Assembly (NCBI GenBank): GCA_017848335.1
Contig: JAGDAX010000168.1
Span: 1-35,950 of the forward strand
Length of the DNA: 35,950 bases
Direction: 5' to 3'
DNA from: Clostridia bacterium
GTDB taxonomy: Bacteria; Bacillota; Clostridia; UBA1212
Both the position numbers and the translations under genes were made by a program. Under the pieces are notes generated by a model that saw nothing but the letters and a program-made list of their open reading frames with translations, had not been told where the DNA came from and searched no databases. Positions 1 through 7,908 of this stretch are shown here, piece by piece (position 1 is the stretch's first letter; each line of letters opens with the position of its first letter).

Positions 1-1
1 A

Positions 2-175
2 TCATCACTGCCAAGACCTTGTGCAAACTATGCCAAATGTAAATACAAACGCAAATGTACAGCTGACTGCAGCGACTTTGTTGAGTTTCGTTGTCAAAGG
101 CGTGACCGAAGCCCCGGCGCCTGCAACGGATGCAGCAACTACTGTTATTCTCAAAAAAATCATTTAAATCCATGA
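2..175 (+). pseudogene. IS30-like transposase fragment (Cys-rich N-terminal region), cut by the window edge
   Basis: An open frame enters from the left edge and stops after 57 codons. Its translation is rich in cysteines, with the stretch RRDRSPGACNGCSNYC preceded by further spaced cysteines. This resembles, from memory, the zinc-finger-like N-terminal part of IS30-family transposases in Clostridia. A complete transposase would continue for some 250 residues into an integrase core, but here a stop follows at once, so it is read as a truncated remnant. The upstream part lies outside the window. The assignment is from pattern memory only. Confidence 0.4.
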
Positions 176-219
176 TCGGTTCAACTCCTGCAGTAAAATA
201 AAGATTGTTTATCGTTCTG

Positions 220-762
220 TTACCAGAAGGAAATGCAGTAATGCTCTGCCATTTTTTTCTCAAATTTAACGATATCATTATAGTCTCCAAATCTGTAAGA
301 TCCGGAGACCCTGTTTATAAACATAGTTCTAGGTAATGAATGAATCAGTTCTAAAAGAATGGTAACCTTTCGTCGGTTTCTTTTTGTATACATTCTTTTT
401 TCATACTTGATTATCAAGTTGCTTAATCGTAATAACTCATCAGCTACAGATTGAATGTACAAATCACAGAACTTTATATTATCTGAGATATAATAAGTCG
501 CAGCACTTCTAAAATTAATTATATTCATCAAATAATCCAGGTCATTTCTACACATATCAATCGATTCATTATTTGACATACACCAAATAACTCTGCTTAC
601 ATGCTTCATAGTAAAAGAAAACTGCAGATATGACAAAAAATGGTATTTGCCGATCAAATAATCATGTCTTTTCAAAGCCAGGAAAACCAAATATAACACT
701 TCACACGCTGTACACAGTTCTCTTGCATTTTTTTCTTGCATTTTTCTTTTTTCCTTAATCAT
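220..762 (-). CDS. Hypothetical protein, candidate immunity protein of an RHS toxin locus
   Basis: A 180-residue protein of no family I recognise. It looks cytoplasmic and mostly helical, with no signal peptide and a basic stretch near residue 125 (KRNRRK). The ATG at 762 overlaps the stop of the upstream RHS fragment in an ATGA arrangement. A second ATG at 741 has an AAGGA about 10 bases upstream and may be the real start. Position argues for an immunity gene: in RHS/polymorphic-toxin loci the gene directly after the RHS open frame usually encodes immunity to the toxin tip. No toxin tip survives between the RHS fragment and this gene, so it would be an orphan. The AT-rich composition differs from the GC-rich core of the window and suggests transfer. 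The function is inferred from context only. Confidence 0.6.
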   Translation of the reverse strand: MIKEKRKMQEKNARELCTACEVLYLVFLALKRHDYLIGKYHFLSYLQFSFTMKHVSRVIWCMSNNESIDMCRNDLDYLMNIINFRSAATYYISDNIKFCDLYIQSVADELLRLSNLIIKYEKRMYTKRNRRKVTILLELIHSLPRTMFINRVSGSYRFGDYNDIVKFEKKMAEHYCISFW

Positions 763-968
763 ATATCAATAAATCTAACCAATGTTCCCCAGGTATCGTA
801 AGTATAGGCGGCTATGATTGCTCCTGACGGGCTTAATATGTGAGTTACATCTCCCTGTATGTTTCTCACGTATCTGTAGTAAGTCGCAGTCCCGCCGTTT
901 TGCGAATATGCAAAACCGCAGATCCTGCCCGCCGGGTCGTAAGTACTTTTACGGACTATACTGATTTT
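759..968 (-). pseudogene. RHS/YD-repeat protein fragment (end of the conserved core)
   Basis: This open stretch of 69 codons has no start codon of its own and ends with TGA at 759-761. It encodes a typical Gram-positive RHS core end: YDPAGRICGF, then YYRYVRNIQGDVTHIL, then AAYTYDTWG. These match the YD-repeat pattern of wall-associated RHS proteins. After TYDTWG only about eight residues remain before the stop, so the variable toxin tip that normally follows is missing. Such displaced core-end fragments are left when toxin tips are swapped by recombination. The next gene (to 220) starts inside its stop codon. The RHS identity is seen directly in the residues; the history is inferred. Confidence 0.8.
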
Positions 969-977
969 TTAAATAAA

Positions 978-1511
978 CTATTTGCCATCTGTTTTTTGTT
1001 TTGGGTTTTCATCATTTTCCGCTTTATTCCTCCTAAAAGGATTCAACTGTGACAAATTGTATGTATCAAGTAAATTATTTGCATTAGATTTAGCAACTTG
1101 TATATCTTTTATCTGTAGCGATTGTTGATTTATGTACAGCGCAGGAAGCAACTCATGAATAATGAAAAAGCATGCCCACAAGTCACCGCAACTGTTCTTG
1201 GATGTAACATACCTCCAAAGATTTTCCCACAGAAAATCAAATATATTTGAAATAGTTTCAATAGCTTCAGAATCATATCTATCATAATATTTTACACTTG
1301 GTGCCATAACGATATCTATCTTATTGTTTTTGAGGGTCTTTGATAGTGTAGAAATACAAGCGGTAATCTTTTTTTTATCTTTAATGTTATGCATTGTGAT
1401 TCTGCACTCTTTAATTATACGCGCGACAACAAAAAAACTGCGCATTCCCCAAAAGTGCATAACAGCGACCATCAGTAAATCTATCAGTTGAACTGCTGTT
1501 TTTACATACAT
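978..1511 (-). CDS. Hypothetical protein, candidate immunity protein
   Basis: A 177-residue protein without a recognisable family. The start is set at the ATG at 1511, which has GGAGGG seven bases upstream; a longer TTG-initiated version up to 1526 would absorb that ribosome site and is unlikely. The N-terminus (about residues 5-30) is hydrophobic and the C-terminus is charged (KAENDENPKQKTDGK). The gene follows the stop of the preceding candidate toxin tip by 16 bases and sits 9 bases before the RHS core fragment. That toxin-tip, small-gene order is what polymorphic-toxin modules show. A short stretch here (IIHELLPALYINQQ) faintly resembles one in the 180-residue protein downstream (ELIHSLPRTMFINR), so the two may be distant relatives. 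The function is inferred from position. Confidence 0.6.
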   Translation of the reverse strand: MYVKTAVQLIDLLMVAVMHFWGMRSFFVVARIIKECRITMHNIKDKKKITACISTLSKTLKNNKIDIVMAPSVKYYDRYDSEAIETISNIFDFLWENLWRYVTSKNSCGDLWACFFIIHELLPALYINQQSLQIKDIQVAKSNANNLLDTYNLSQLNPFRRNKAENDENPKQKTDGK

Positions 1512-1527
1512 TCTTAGACCCTCCAAA

Positions 1528-1758
1528 TTACGGAAAAACGATTAGGTCAGTCCAACTGATGACCCCCATCGGCACCGTGTTATCGCTGATAATTTGTCCC
1601 ATATTAATTCCGGTATTTAGTTGTCCATAAAAAATGACATTAGCAATTGTCGTATGATGACCTTCTGAAACAATTGTGTAGCAGCCTCTTGAAATAAATC
1701 TATTTCGGATTCGATTTTGAAAATTCTTTTGAAAATGATTTGAAACAGTCAGTGTACA
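1528..1758 (-). pseudogene. Candidate toxin-tip remnant (C-terminal piece of a larger protein)
   Basis: An open frame of 76 codons with no start codon or ribosome site begins at the 3' end of the zinc-binding protein gene and ends with TAA at 1528-1530. The peptide (for example ISRGCYTIVSEGHHTTIAN and DNTVPMGVISWTDLIVFP) has the look of a folded protein end rather than a chance frame. It is followed after 16 bases by a small gene with a good ribosome site, and shortly by an RHS core fragment. I read it as the end of an RHS-type toxin domain whose upstream part was lost at the junction with the neighbouring gene. The toxin family is not recognised. Confidence 0.35.
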
Positions 1759-2849
1759 TTAAAGGCCTCGTTAAGACTTTCCAGATTCTCACGCATAAGT
1801 CCCAGATACGTGACTCCTTCCCTTACGCTGACGGCGCTGACGGACTGAAGAGAATTGAGCCTGCAGATCTTAAGACCGCTTCTTTTGGCGGTATCTCTGA
1901 CTGTCCTTGCGATAGCTTCGTCGGAGCCCTCCGTACAAAAGATCACATCCAGCGAAAACTCATTTACCTTATCGGCCAGAAAAACTATCGTTGCAAAGCC
2001 GGCCTCTGTCTCCGCAGAGCAGCCTTCAAAGGCGGCATAGTAATCAAAGCCGTAGTCCCGGGTGAAATATCTGAAAGGAAAGCGGTCGGCAAAAAGGAGC
2101 ACCTTGTTGTCGATTTGCGCCGCGGCGGCCTCAAATTCGCCGTCAAGAGCCTTCAGGTCTCCGACGTAGGCGGCCGTGTTGCTTGCGTAATCTGCGCTGT
2201 GGGAGGGATCCTTCGCGGCGATCGCGTCCGAAATGTGTTCGCAAAACAGCTGCGCGTTGCGAAGCGAGAGCCACACGTGTTCGTCCGATTCGGGTTCGCC
2301 TGCATGAACCTCGCCATCCCCGCGGTCGTCAGCATGGGCTCCGTCGCCGTCATTGCGGCCATGCCCGTCGGCATCGTGGCCGTGCCCGTCGTCACCGCGG
2401 CCGTGCCCGTCGGCGCCCCGGTGCTCCCCGTCCTGCATTCCTTCGATATGCTCTTCGGCGGCACCCTCGCCAAGCACCTCCAGCAGGTTGATTTCGGTCC
2501 TGCCCGGATTTTTGAGGCTCGACAGCGCGCCCGGCACCCAATTATCGGACTCGCCGCCCACGTAAATGAAAACGTCGCAGCCGGCGATCAGCGCCATGTC
2601 TTCCACCGTCGGCTGAAAGCTGTGCAGGTCAACGCCGCCGTCCTCGAGAAGCACCAGCTCCGCGTCCCCGGGGTTGTCGCCCAGAATCGACCGGACCCAG
2701 TCGTATATCGGAAAAATCGTCGCGACGATACAAAGCCTGCCGTCGTCATTGCCCGCGGGGGCGCAGCCGGCAAGCGACGCGACAAAACAAATTACAATTA
2801 AAAGTGCGGCCGGCGGCACGATCGCAGCGGCGGTCTTTTTTTTCTTCAC
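1749..2849 (-). CDS. Zinc/manganese ABC transporter substrate-binding lipoprotein (ZnuA-like)
   Basis: A 366-residue protein of the cluster A-I metal-binding family. It starts with GTG at 2849 behind a GAGGAGG site. The N-terminus is a lipoprotein signal (KKKK, a hydrophobic run, then LAGC with Cys28 as the lipidated residue). The mature part begins with the family pattern IVATIFPIYDWVRSIL and contains VDLHSF, whose histidine is a usual metal ligand. Around residues 135-190 is a long His/Asp/Gly-rich loop, a feature of zinc-specific members, followed by DEHVWLS. The late ligand region is near ALFADRFPFRYFTRDYGFDYY. No ATPase or permease gene is adjacent, so it must work with a transporter encoded elsewhere or be an orphan. 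The metal could be zinc or manganese; the loop favours zinc. Confidence 0.88.
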   Translation of the reverse strand: MKKKKTAAAIVPPAALLIVICFVASLAGCAPAGNDDGRLCIVATIFPIYDWVRSILGDNPGDAELVLLEDGGVDLHSFQPTVEDMALIAGCDVFIYVGGESDNWVPGALSSLKNPGRTEINLLEVLGEGAAEEHIEGMQDGEHRGADGHGRGDDGHGHDADGHGRNDGDGAHADDRGDGEVHAGEPESDEHVWLSLRNAQLFCEHISDAIAAKDPSHSADYASNTAAYVGDLKALDGEFEAAAAQIDNKVLLFADRFPFRYFTRDYGFDYYAAFEGCSAETEAGFATIVFLADKVNEFSLDVIFCTEGSDEAIARTVRDTAKRSGLKICRLNSLQSVSAVSVREGVTYLGLMRENLESLNEAFNVH

Positions 2850-2869
2850 AGGAAGTCCTCCTCGTGGCG

Positions 2870-2907
2870 GTTTAACAAGCCCCGCGATCAGGTTCGCATC
2901 GCGGGGC
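2870..2907 (-). terminator. Intrinsic terminator of the WbsX/GH99-like gene
   Basis: A perfect 10-bp stem (GCCCCGCGAT / ATCGCGGGGC) with a 9-base loop is followed on the minus strand by TTGTT. It lies about 90 bases after the stop of the gene at 2999-4099 and before the ZnuA-like gene. Confidence 0.7.
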
Positions 2908-2998
2908 GGCAGGTTTCACATTTCAGCAGACGCCGCAATGCGGCAAGCCCGCGCTTTTTGCGGGGCGGCAGCCTTCGCGGTTTTTAATTTGCGCGCCC

Positions 2999-4099
2999 TT
3001 ATTCCTCGCAGAACACCCTGCGGATCGCCTCAAGGTACCCGTAGCCGAAAACCGTATCCGGCTCAAGGTAGCTTGACTCCGTCCACTCGTTCCAGCTGTT
3101 TACGGTGATGAGCGGGCAGGCGTTGTGGCTGTCTGAGTATTCCTTGGCGAGCCGGAGACCCTTCTCGAAGGCCTCGGGCGAGGAATCCGTCATTATCGGG
3201 AGCGTGCCGTTGGGGAAGCGCGGGTTGTTGTCCCAGCCGATGGAAACGTGCGGATAGTATGGCACGGCCACGTTGTCGTCTATCATTTTCCACTCGTCCC
3301 GGAGGCGGTCGATGACGTCGGGGTAGCTCTTGTCGTGGGGCAGGTACGTGAAGTGGATAAACTGGTAGTGGGTGATGCTGTCAAACCCGAGAAGCTTCAC
3401 CGCGTCGAAGGCCGAGCCGCTGTGCCCGCTGTCGACGCCGCTCAGGTTGACTGCGTATGGGTTCCAGAAGGTCATCTGCAGTTCAAGGCCCGGAAAGCCC
3501 GCCTTCACGGTCTCTTCACGGAAGAATCCGATGGCCTCGACCGTATTTTCCACGCCGCCAAGGCCCTTGATGAGATTTTCCACGTCGTAGACCATAAACA
3601 CCGGCTTGCCGTCAATCTTGTAATATTCCGGCTGCGAGAAGTAGTTATCGATTATGCGGTGCACCACTGTTTCAAAGTTCGGTCTGTCCACCGAGCCGCG
3701 CCAAACGATCGCGTCGCTGACGGGATTGCGGCGGTCCCATACCATGCCCGCGTCGTGGTTTGCCCACATGATGTAGAATTTCATCTTGCTGCGGTTTTTG
3801 GCCTTGAGGAAGCCGTCGTCAAGGCAATTCTCCAGGAAGGGCCTGCCGTCGTACCAGTACCAGTCGTAAATGAACACGTTCACACCGTGCGCAACGGCGG
3901 CGTCGATCTGCTTCTCCATGACGGCGGGATCGGCCTCCTCCTCGAAGCCCCATAAAGGGAGCCCCCTCGCGGGATTTTCCTCGTGGGCCTTGCGGACGGA
4001 CTGCCACTCGCCGATGCCCTCCTCCCAGAATATTCTGCTTCTGTTTTCTTTGCCCGTGTAGGACGGCCAGACGTATGCAGCGATATCGTACTTTTTCAT
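2999..4099 (-). CDS. WbsX/GH99-like glycan-active protein
   Basis: A 366-residue protein of the WbsX / glycoside hydrolase 99-like TIM-barrel group. Evidence is the early AAYVWPSYTG, the YDWYWYDGRPFLENCL block (about residues 85-100), FYIMWANHDA, and near the end NSWNEWTESSYLEPD, which is the hallmark WNEW motif. There is no signal peptide, so it is likely cytoplasmic. The start is placed at the ATG at 4099 because GGAGG lies seven bases upstream; a TTG frame extends to 4129 but lacks such a site. It lies downstream of the large GH106-like gene, separated by a repeat-filled gap of 268 bases. Members are annotated either as glycosyltransferases of polysaccharide clusters or as endo-acting hydrolases; with a glycosidase neighbour, a hydrolase is somewhat more likely here. 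Confidence 0.8.
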   Translation of the reverse strand: MKKYDIAAYVWPSYTGKENRSRIFWEEGIGEWQSVRKAHEENPARGLPLWGFEEEADPAVMEKQIDAAVAHGVNVFIYDWYWYDGRPFLENCLDDGFLKAKNRSKMKFYIMWANHDAGMVWDRRNPVSDAIVWRGSVDRPNFETVVHRIIDNYFSQPEYYKIDGKPVFMVYDVENLIKGLGGVENTVEAIGFFREETVKAGFPGLELQMTFWNPYAVNLSGVDSGHSGSAFDAVKLLGFDSITHYQFIHFTYLPHDKSYPDVIDRLRDEWKMIDDNVAVPYYPHVSIGWDNNPRFPNGTLPIMTDSSPEAFEKGLRLAKEYSDSHNACPLITVNSWNEWTESSYLEPDTVFGYGYLEAIRRVFCEE

Positions 4100-4367
4100 A
4101 TTTAACCTCCGGATGTGTTTTTTAGGCAAACAGGTTTTTCAGTTATAAATTGCAGGCCGTGGCGCATTAAGCGCGATGCGGCAAGCGTGGCTCAGTAAGC
4201 GTGGCGCGGCCTGCGGCGCGTTAAGCGTGGCGCGGCAAGTGCGACGCGTGCCGTGACGCAGGCTGCCGGCCGCCGGCTTCAGTCCATAGCTTCAGTCCAA
4301 ACCTTCAGTCCATACCTTCAGTCCATACCTTCAGTCCAAACCTTCAGTCCATACCAAAGGCCGAACC
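4100..4367. repeat. Repeat-filled intergenic gap with a 13-bp tandem repeat
   Basis: Six units of a 13-bp repeat (CTTCAGTCCATAC and CTTCAGTCCAAAC variants) run from 4277 to 4354, directly beyond the stop codon of the GH106-like gene. The unit resembles the gene's own last bases (CTCAGTCCCTGAC), so it may have arisen from them. From 4150 to 4260 there is a degenerate GC-rich series built on GCGTGGCGCGGCAAG. I see no gene here. Confidence 0.85.
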
Positions 4368-7300
4368 TCAGTCCCTGACCACCTTCACCGTCACCGTGCC
4401 CGGTTTATTGTCGATCATACAGTAATCGTCCGAATACAGGTCGCCGTCGGTCACGAAATGTCCGGGGCCCACGGAGCCGGGGATCGCCGGCACGAAATGC
4501 AGCGGCCCGAAGAGGTTCTTGCGTGTGCCCACCATCACCAGGCTGAAGCCCTCGTCAAGCATGCCGGTCACGTCCGCCTCGTAAGGCTCCCAGGCCATCA
4601 CGGTCTCGCGGCCCGCCTTGTCGACCACCTTGAAAAGGCTCGCCATAAAGTTGGAGCAGCTTATGATCGCGCGCTCGCCTTCCCCGGGCTTTATATCCTT
4701 CAGCATTTCGGGGGTGATCTCATAGGATACGGTGCCCGAATAGAAAAGCAGATCGCGGTCGGTCACGTTGCCGAGATCCAGTGTCCGGGGCAGCGTCGTC
4801 ATATATGCGTTCCGTGAATAGAAGTTGCCCTGACCGTTGAATCTGTCCTGAGGCGCCTGCTTGAGAAGCTCGGAAGCCACGCCGAAATCACCGACGATGT
4901 ATACGCTTTCCACGTTGGTGGTGCGCTTAAAGTCAGTCACCGCGACGATGACGTTGGCGCCTTCGCGGAGCTCGCTTCCGCGGGCGGGCATCGTCCTGAA
5001 GCAGTTGTCGATCCAGAAGCCGCCGTCGGGAACAAGCTTCCGTCCGTTGAGGTAGTAGTCGATGAACTCCGGCCTCTCGCCGCAGATGAGTATATCGCCC
5101 TCCGGGACGTCCTTCACGGTGAATTCGTATCGCACCGCCAGCCTGCCGTAGGTTTTATTCTCGTACTTTTTGGCGTACCAGGGCTGCAGCATTTCGCCGC
5201 CCCTGTGCTCGATACCCACAAAGTCGCGGATCTTCTGATCGAGGTGAAGTATCTCGCAGACGTCGAAGTGGCGGGCCTCGCCTTCCACGGTTATCATATC
5301 GCCCGAGGCAAAGTCCAGCACCATGGCGTTCTTCTCGCCGAGGGTGTAGTCGAACTCGCCGGAGAGGGTCTTTTGGAAAAGCACCTTGCGGCCGAAGACG
5401 CCGCCGTCGCCCGCGATAATATTATCGGGCACACTGTCGAAGTAGAGGACGACCATCCTCTCACCCGCCGGATGGAAGTCCAGCGTCAGCCCGATGCCGT
5501 CCGGGAGCAGCTCATAATTGCCGAGCCCGTACACCTTGCCGTCCTCGAGGTTCCAGAGAGCCGCGCCCTTGATGCAGGGGAGGCCCGAAACGTTTACCCT
5601 GACGCCGGTGTTGGCATTGCCGCGGTCCGTGTTGATGAACGCGAGAACAGCGATGCCGTCCTCTGCGCGGGCGTCTCTCAGCTGGTAGTGTATGTAATCA
5701 CCCGGGCCGGCGTCCACGTCGACCTTGACGGAGGATCCGGGCTTCACGGACCTCAGAACGCCCTCCTTCGAGAACTCGTCCTTTATGGCCTTGACAGCGC
5801 CGAACCCGTCGGAGACTCTCGCGTCCACCATATACGGGGCGTCGCCCAGCACGCACACTCTGCCGCCCTTGTCCGCAAACTCGCGAAGGAGCTCCAGCGT
5901 GCTGCTTCTGATCGTATCCAGCGCGGCCACCACCACGGTCCTGTAGGACATCGAGCCCACCTTGAGGACAGGCTGTCCGTTCTCCTCGGCGACGCTGCCG
6001 TGCTCGCTCATCAGGAATTCCTCTCCGTAGTCGAAATCCACGTGGGCGGACCGCATGATCTCGAAGAGCTGCCTGTACTGCTCCTCCTTCACGTTGACCG
6101 CCGCGTCCTGAGGCCAGAGCCAGTTCGCCCAGCCCGCGTGTATCTTCGTCCAGATGCTCTCGATGGGGTTCAGCACCAGCACGTCGCACACCGGCCTGCC
6201 CTCGGACATGAGCGCCCCGAAGCGCGCAAAATAGTCCTCCACGAAGCGGTAATCCTTGCAGTACGTGGCCTGGTGCATGATGCTGGCCGGATAGTCCCTC
6301 TTGGCCTCGCCCTCCATGGTGTACCACGACAGGTGCGGGCACCTTATATTGATGCCGTAAAGCGCCTGCCAGTCGCCCACAGCCTTGTGTCCTTTGAAAT
6401 CAAACTGCCAGCCCGTGCAGCCGTAAAGCTCAGACAGCACCCATTTTTTGTCCAGCTGCCTCGCCACCGACTGGATCTGCTTTGCCGCCCAGAATATATT
6501 GGCGTGCTCCGAAAGCATGTCAATGCCCGGCGCTCCCATATGCTCGTAGAAGCGCATCAGCGAGCCGTTGGGCACCGTCTGATTTGTGAGCGCGTCCTCG
6601 TGAAGCACGTGGCCCGTGAATGCGATCCCGTTCTTTTCGCACCATTCGTTGATGGGCGCCGCGAAGCGCTCCACAAAAAGGTTATTGGCCAGATCCACGT
6701 AGTCGTGCTTCACCGCCGCTGCGCCCTCGAAGCCCGGCGCCGCGTAGAAGATCTCCGGCAGCATGCCGAGCGCGTCGTAGCCGTACCTCTTTTCGAATTC
6801 CCCGAAAATATCGTCCGTATAGGCGATGCCGCAGACGAGAAGCCCCTTGCCGTCCCTGTGGGCGTTGTCAAGCATTCTCCCTCTGTGGGGCTCGTCCGTG
6901 AAAATACCCTTGATGAGGGGCCAGATCTTCTCGCCGGCGTGCGCCTTGTACTGCTCGTGCGTGATCTCGATAAATCTTTCGGTGGCCGCCTGCATCATCG
7001 TGTCAATGTAAGTGGTGCCGTTGCAGTTGCTGTTTGGCGCGTCGTAAACGACCGCGTATTTGAGCAGCCTGAGCTTCTCGCCCTCGCCTGCCGCAAGCGC
7101 CGGAGCCTCGCCCTCCGCCAGCCGTCTGTACTTCACGAGAATATTATCCTTCTCGCCGATAATTGCCTCAAACACCGCCAGCTGGTTTTCCTTCACCGAC
7201 AAGTCCTCCGGCTCGCTTTCAAAAAGCACCAGCGACTTCATGCGGTACTGCGGATCCCTCGTGACAATGCCGCCCGCGCATCCGCTGGGCCAGCGATCCT

Positions 7301-7586
7301 CGTCGTAAAGCCAGGACTCCATGCCCTGCTCTTCTCCGTAAACCGCCACCTTATTGCAGAGATCGAACCACTCCTCGCCAAGGTACTCGGTAATGAGCCC
7401 GGCCCTGCTGTGCATAAAGTAGCCCCCAAAGCCCATCTCCTTCAAAACGTCCACCTGTCTTTTGAGCTCGTTCTCCTCGAGCTCGCCGTTCCAGGACCAG
7501 AACGGTTTGCCGCGGAATTCGCGTCCCGGATCATTGAACTGGCGCAAAAGCGCGTCAAGACCTCTGTTCGAAATGTTGTTTTCCAT
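4368..7586 (-). CDS. GH106-like glycoside hydrolase (alpha-L-rhamnosidase type)
   Basis: A 1072-residue protein without a signal peptide, so probably cytoplasmic and acting on imported oligosaccharides. The N-terminal block has KPFWSWNGELEENELKRQ followed by GFGGYFMHSRAGL and YDEDRWPSGCAGG, the pattern of large GH106-type and related rhamnosidases with a TIM barrel. GIFTDEPHRGR (about residue 230) carries a candidate catalytic acid, and LSELYGCTGWQFDF lies further on. The second half (about 640-1070) reads as beta-sandwich modules, including YEFTVKDVPEGDILICGE, as in GH2-type jelly-roll domains. AAGGAG lies eight bases before the ATG. Substrate is inferred; fucose and other deoxy-sugar genes nearby make a plant or mucin glycan plausible. 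An uncharacterised GH106 relative with another specificity is possible. Confidence 0.8.
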   Translation of the reverse strand: MENNISNRGLDALLRQFNDPGREFRGKPFWSWNGELEENELKRQVDVLKEMGFGGYFMHSRAGLITEYLGEEWFDLCNKVAVYGEEQGMESWLYDEDRWPSGCAGGIVTRDPQYRMKSLVLFESEPEDLSVKENQLAVFEAIIGEKDNILVKYRRLAEGEAPALAAGEGEKLRLLKYAVVYDAPNSNCNGTTYIDTMMQAATERFIEITHEQYKAHAGEKIWPLIKGIFTDEPHRGRMLDNAHRDGKGLLVCGIAYTDDIFGEFEKRYGYDALGMLPEIFYAAPGFEGAAAVKHDYVDLANNLFVERFAAPINEWCEKNGIAFTGHVLHEDALTNQTVPNGSLMRFYEHMGAPGIDMLSEHANIFWAAKQIQSVARQLDKKWVLSELYGCTGWQFDFKGHKAVGDWQALYGINIRCPHLSWYTMEGEAKRDYPASIMHQATYCKDYRFVEDYFARFGALMSEGRPVCDVLVLNPIESIWTKIHAGWANWLWPQDAAVNVKEEQYRQLFEIMRSAHVDFDYGEEFLMSEHGSVAEENGQPVLKVGSMSYRTVVVAALDTIRSSTLELLREFADKGGRVCVLGDAPYMVDARVSDGFGAVKAIKDEFSKEGVLRSVKPGSSVKVDVDAGPGDYIHYQLRDARAEDGIAVLAFINTDRGNANTGVRVNVSGLPCIKGAALWNLEDGKVYGLGNYELLPDGIGLTLDFHPAGERMVVLYFDSVPDNIIAGDGGVFGRKVLFQKTLSGEFDYTLGEKNAMVLDFASGDMITVEGEARHFDVCEILHLDQKIRDFVGIEHRGGEMLQPWYAKKYENKTYGRLAVRYEFTVKDVPEGDILICGERPEFIDYYLNGRKLVPDGGFWIDNCFRTMPARGSELREGANVIVAVTDFKRTTNVESVYIVGDFGVASELLKQAPQDRFNGQGNFYSRNAYMTTLPRTLDLGNVTDRDLLFYSGTVSYEITPEMLKDIKPGEGERAIISCSNFMASLFKVVDKAGRETVMAWEPYEADVTGMLDEGFSLVMVGTRKNLFGPLHFVPAIPGSVGPGHFVTDGDLYSDDYCMIDNKPGTVTVKVVRD

Positions 7587-7648
7587 GTGTAAATCTCCTT
7601 GTAAGCTGTCGTTGCCTGACCCGGCACCGGCGTCCTCCGCCGAATTGA

Positions 7649-7657
7649 ATTATACCA
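7649..7657 (-). promoter_or_regulatory. Extended -10 promoter of the GH106-like gene
   Basis: On the minus strand a perfect TATAAT is preceded by TGG, an extended -10 element. The -35 position holds only a weak TTTTAA. It lies about 60 bases upstream of the start codon at 7586. Confidence 0.55.
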
Positions 7658-7789
7658 GATTACTTCGCGTTTTAAAACCGCAATCCCGGCGCGTTGCACA
7701 AGACGGTTGTACAAGACCACCCGTTATAATTTTACACTGACCCGGAGGGAACCCCGGCCCGTCAGGGCCGCCGTAAAGCACCGCCGCAC

Positions 7790-7828
7790 CATAACAAAAC
7801 AAGGCAGGAGACCCCGCCTTGCCTTGTT
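7790..7828 (-). terminator. Intrinsic terminator after the 339-residue surface protein gene
   Basis: The minus strand reads AACAAGGCA, a 13-base loop, TGCCTTGTT and then TTGTTAT. The 9-bp stem and T-rich tail separate the surface protein gene from the GH106-like gene. Confidence 0.7.
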
Positions 7829-7876
7829 GGTTTAACTAACCGTCGGTTTAACTTGCCGTTGGTTTAACTTGCCGTT
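7829..7876. repeat. 16-bp tandem repeat, three units
   Basis: Three units of GGTTTAACTTGCCGTT (the first diverged) plus a partial fourth lie between the stop of the surface protein gene at 7909 and its terminator. No coding potential is seen. Confidence 0.85.
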
Positions 7877-7908
7877 GGTTTAACTATGATCAAAATTTGA
7901 GTCCGCTC

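Noticed and set aside
5205..7592. A 795-codon open frame on the plus strand opposite the GH106-like gene, and similar long plus-strand frames at 1740-2801, 16394-17488 and 29670-31136.
   Set aside because: They are antisense shadows of well-recognised genes in GC-rich DNA, have no family resemblance, and are rich in His, Val and Arg as expected for such shadows.
7725..7730. A plus-strand TATAAT as a promoter.
   Set aside because: There is no -35 at suitable distance and no plus-strand gene follows.
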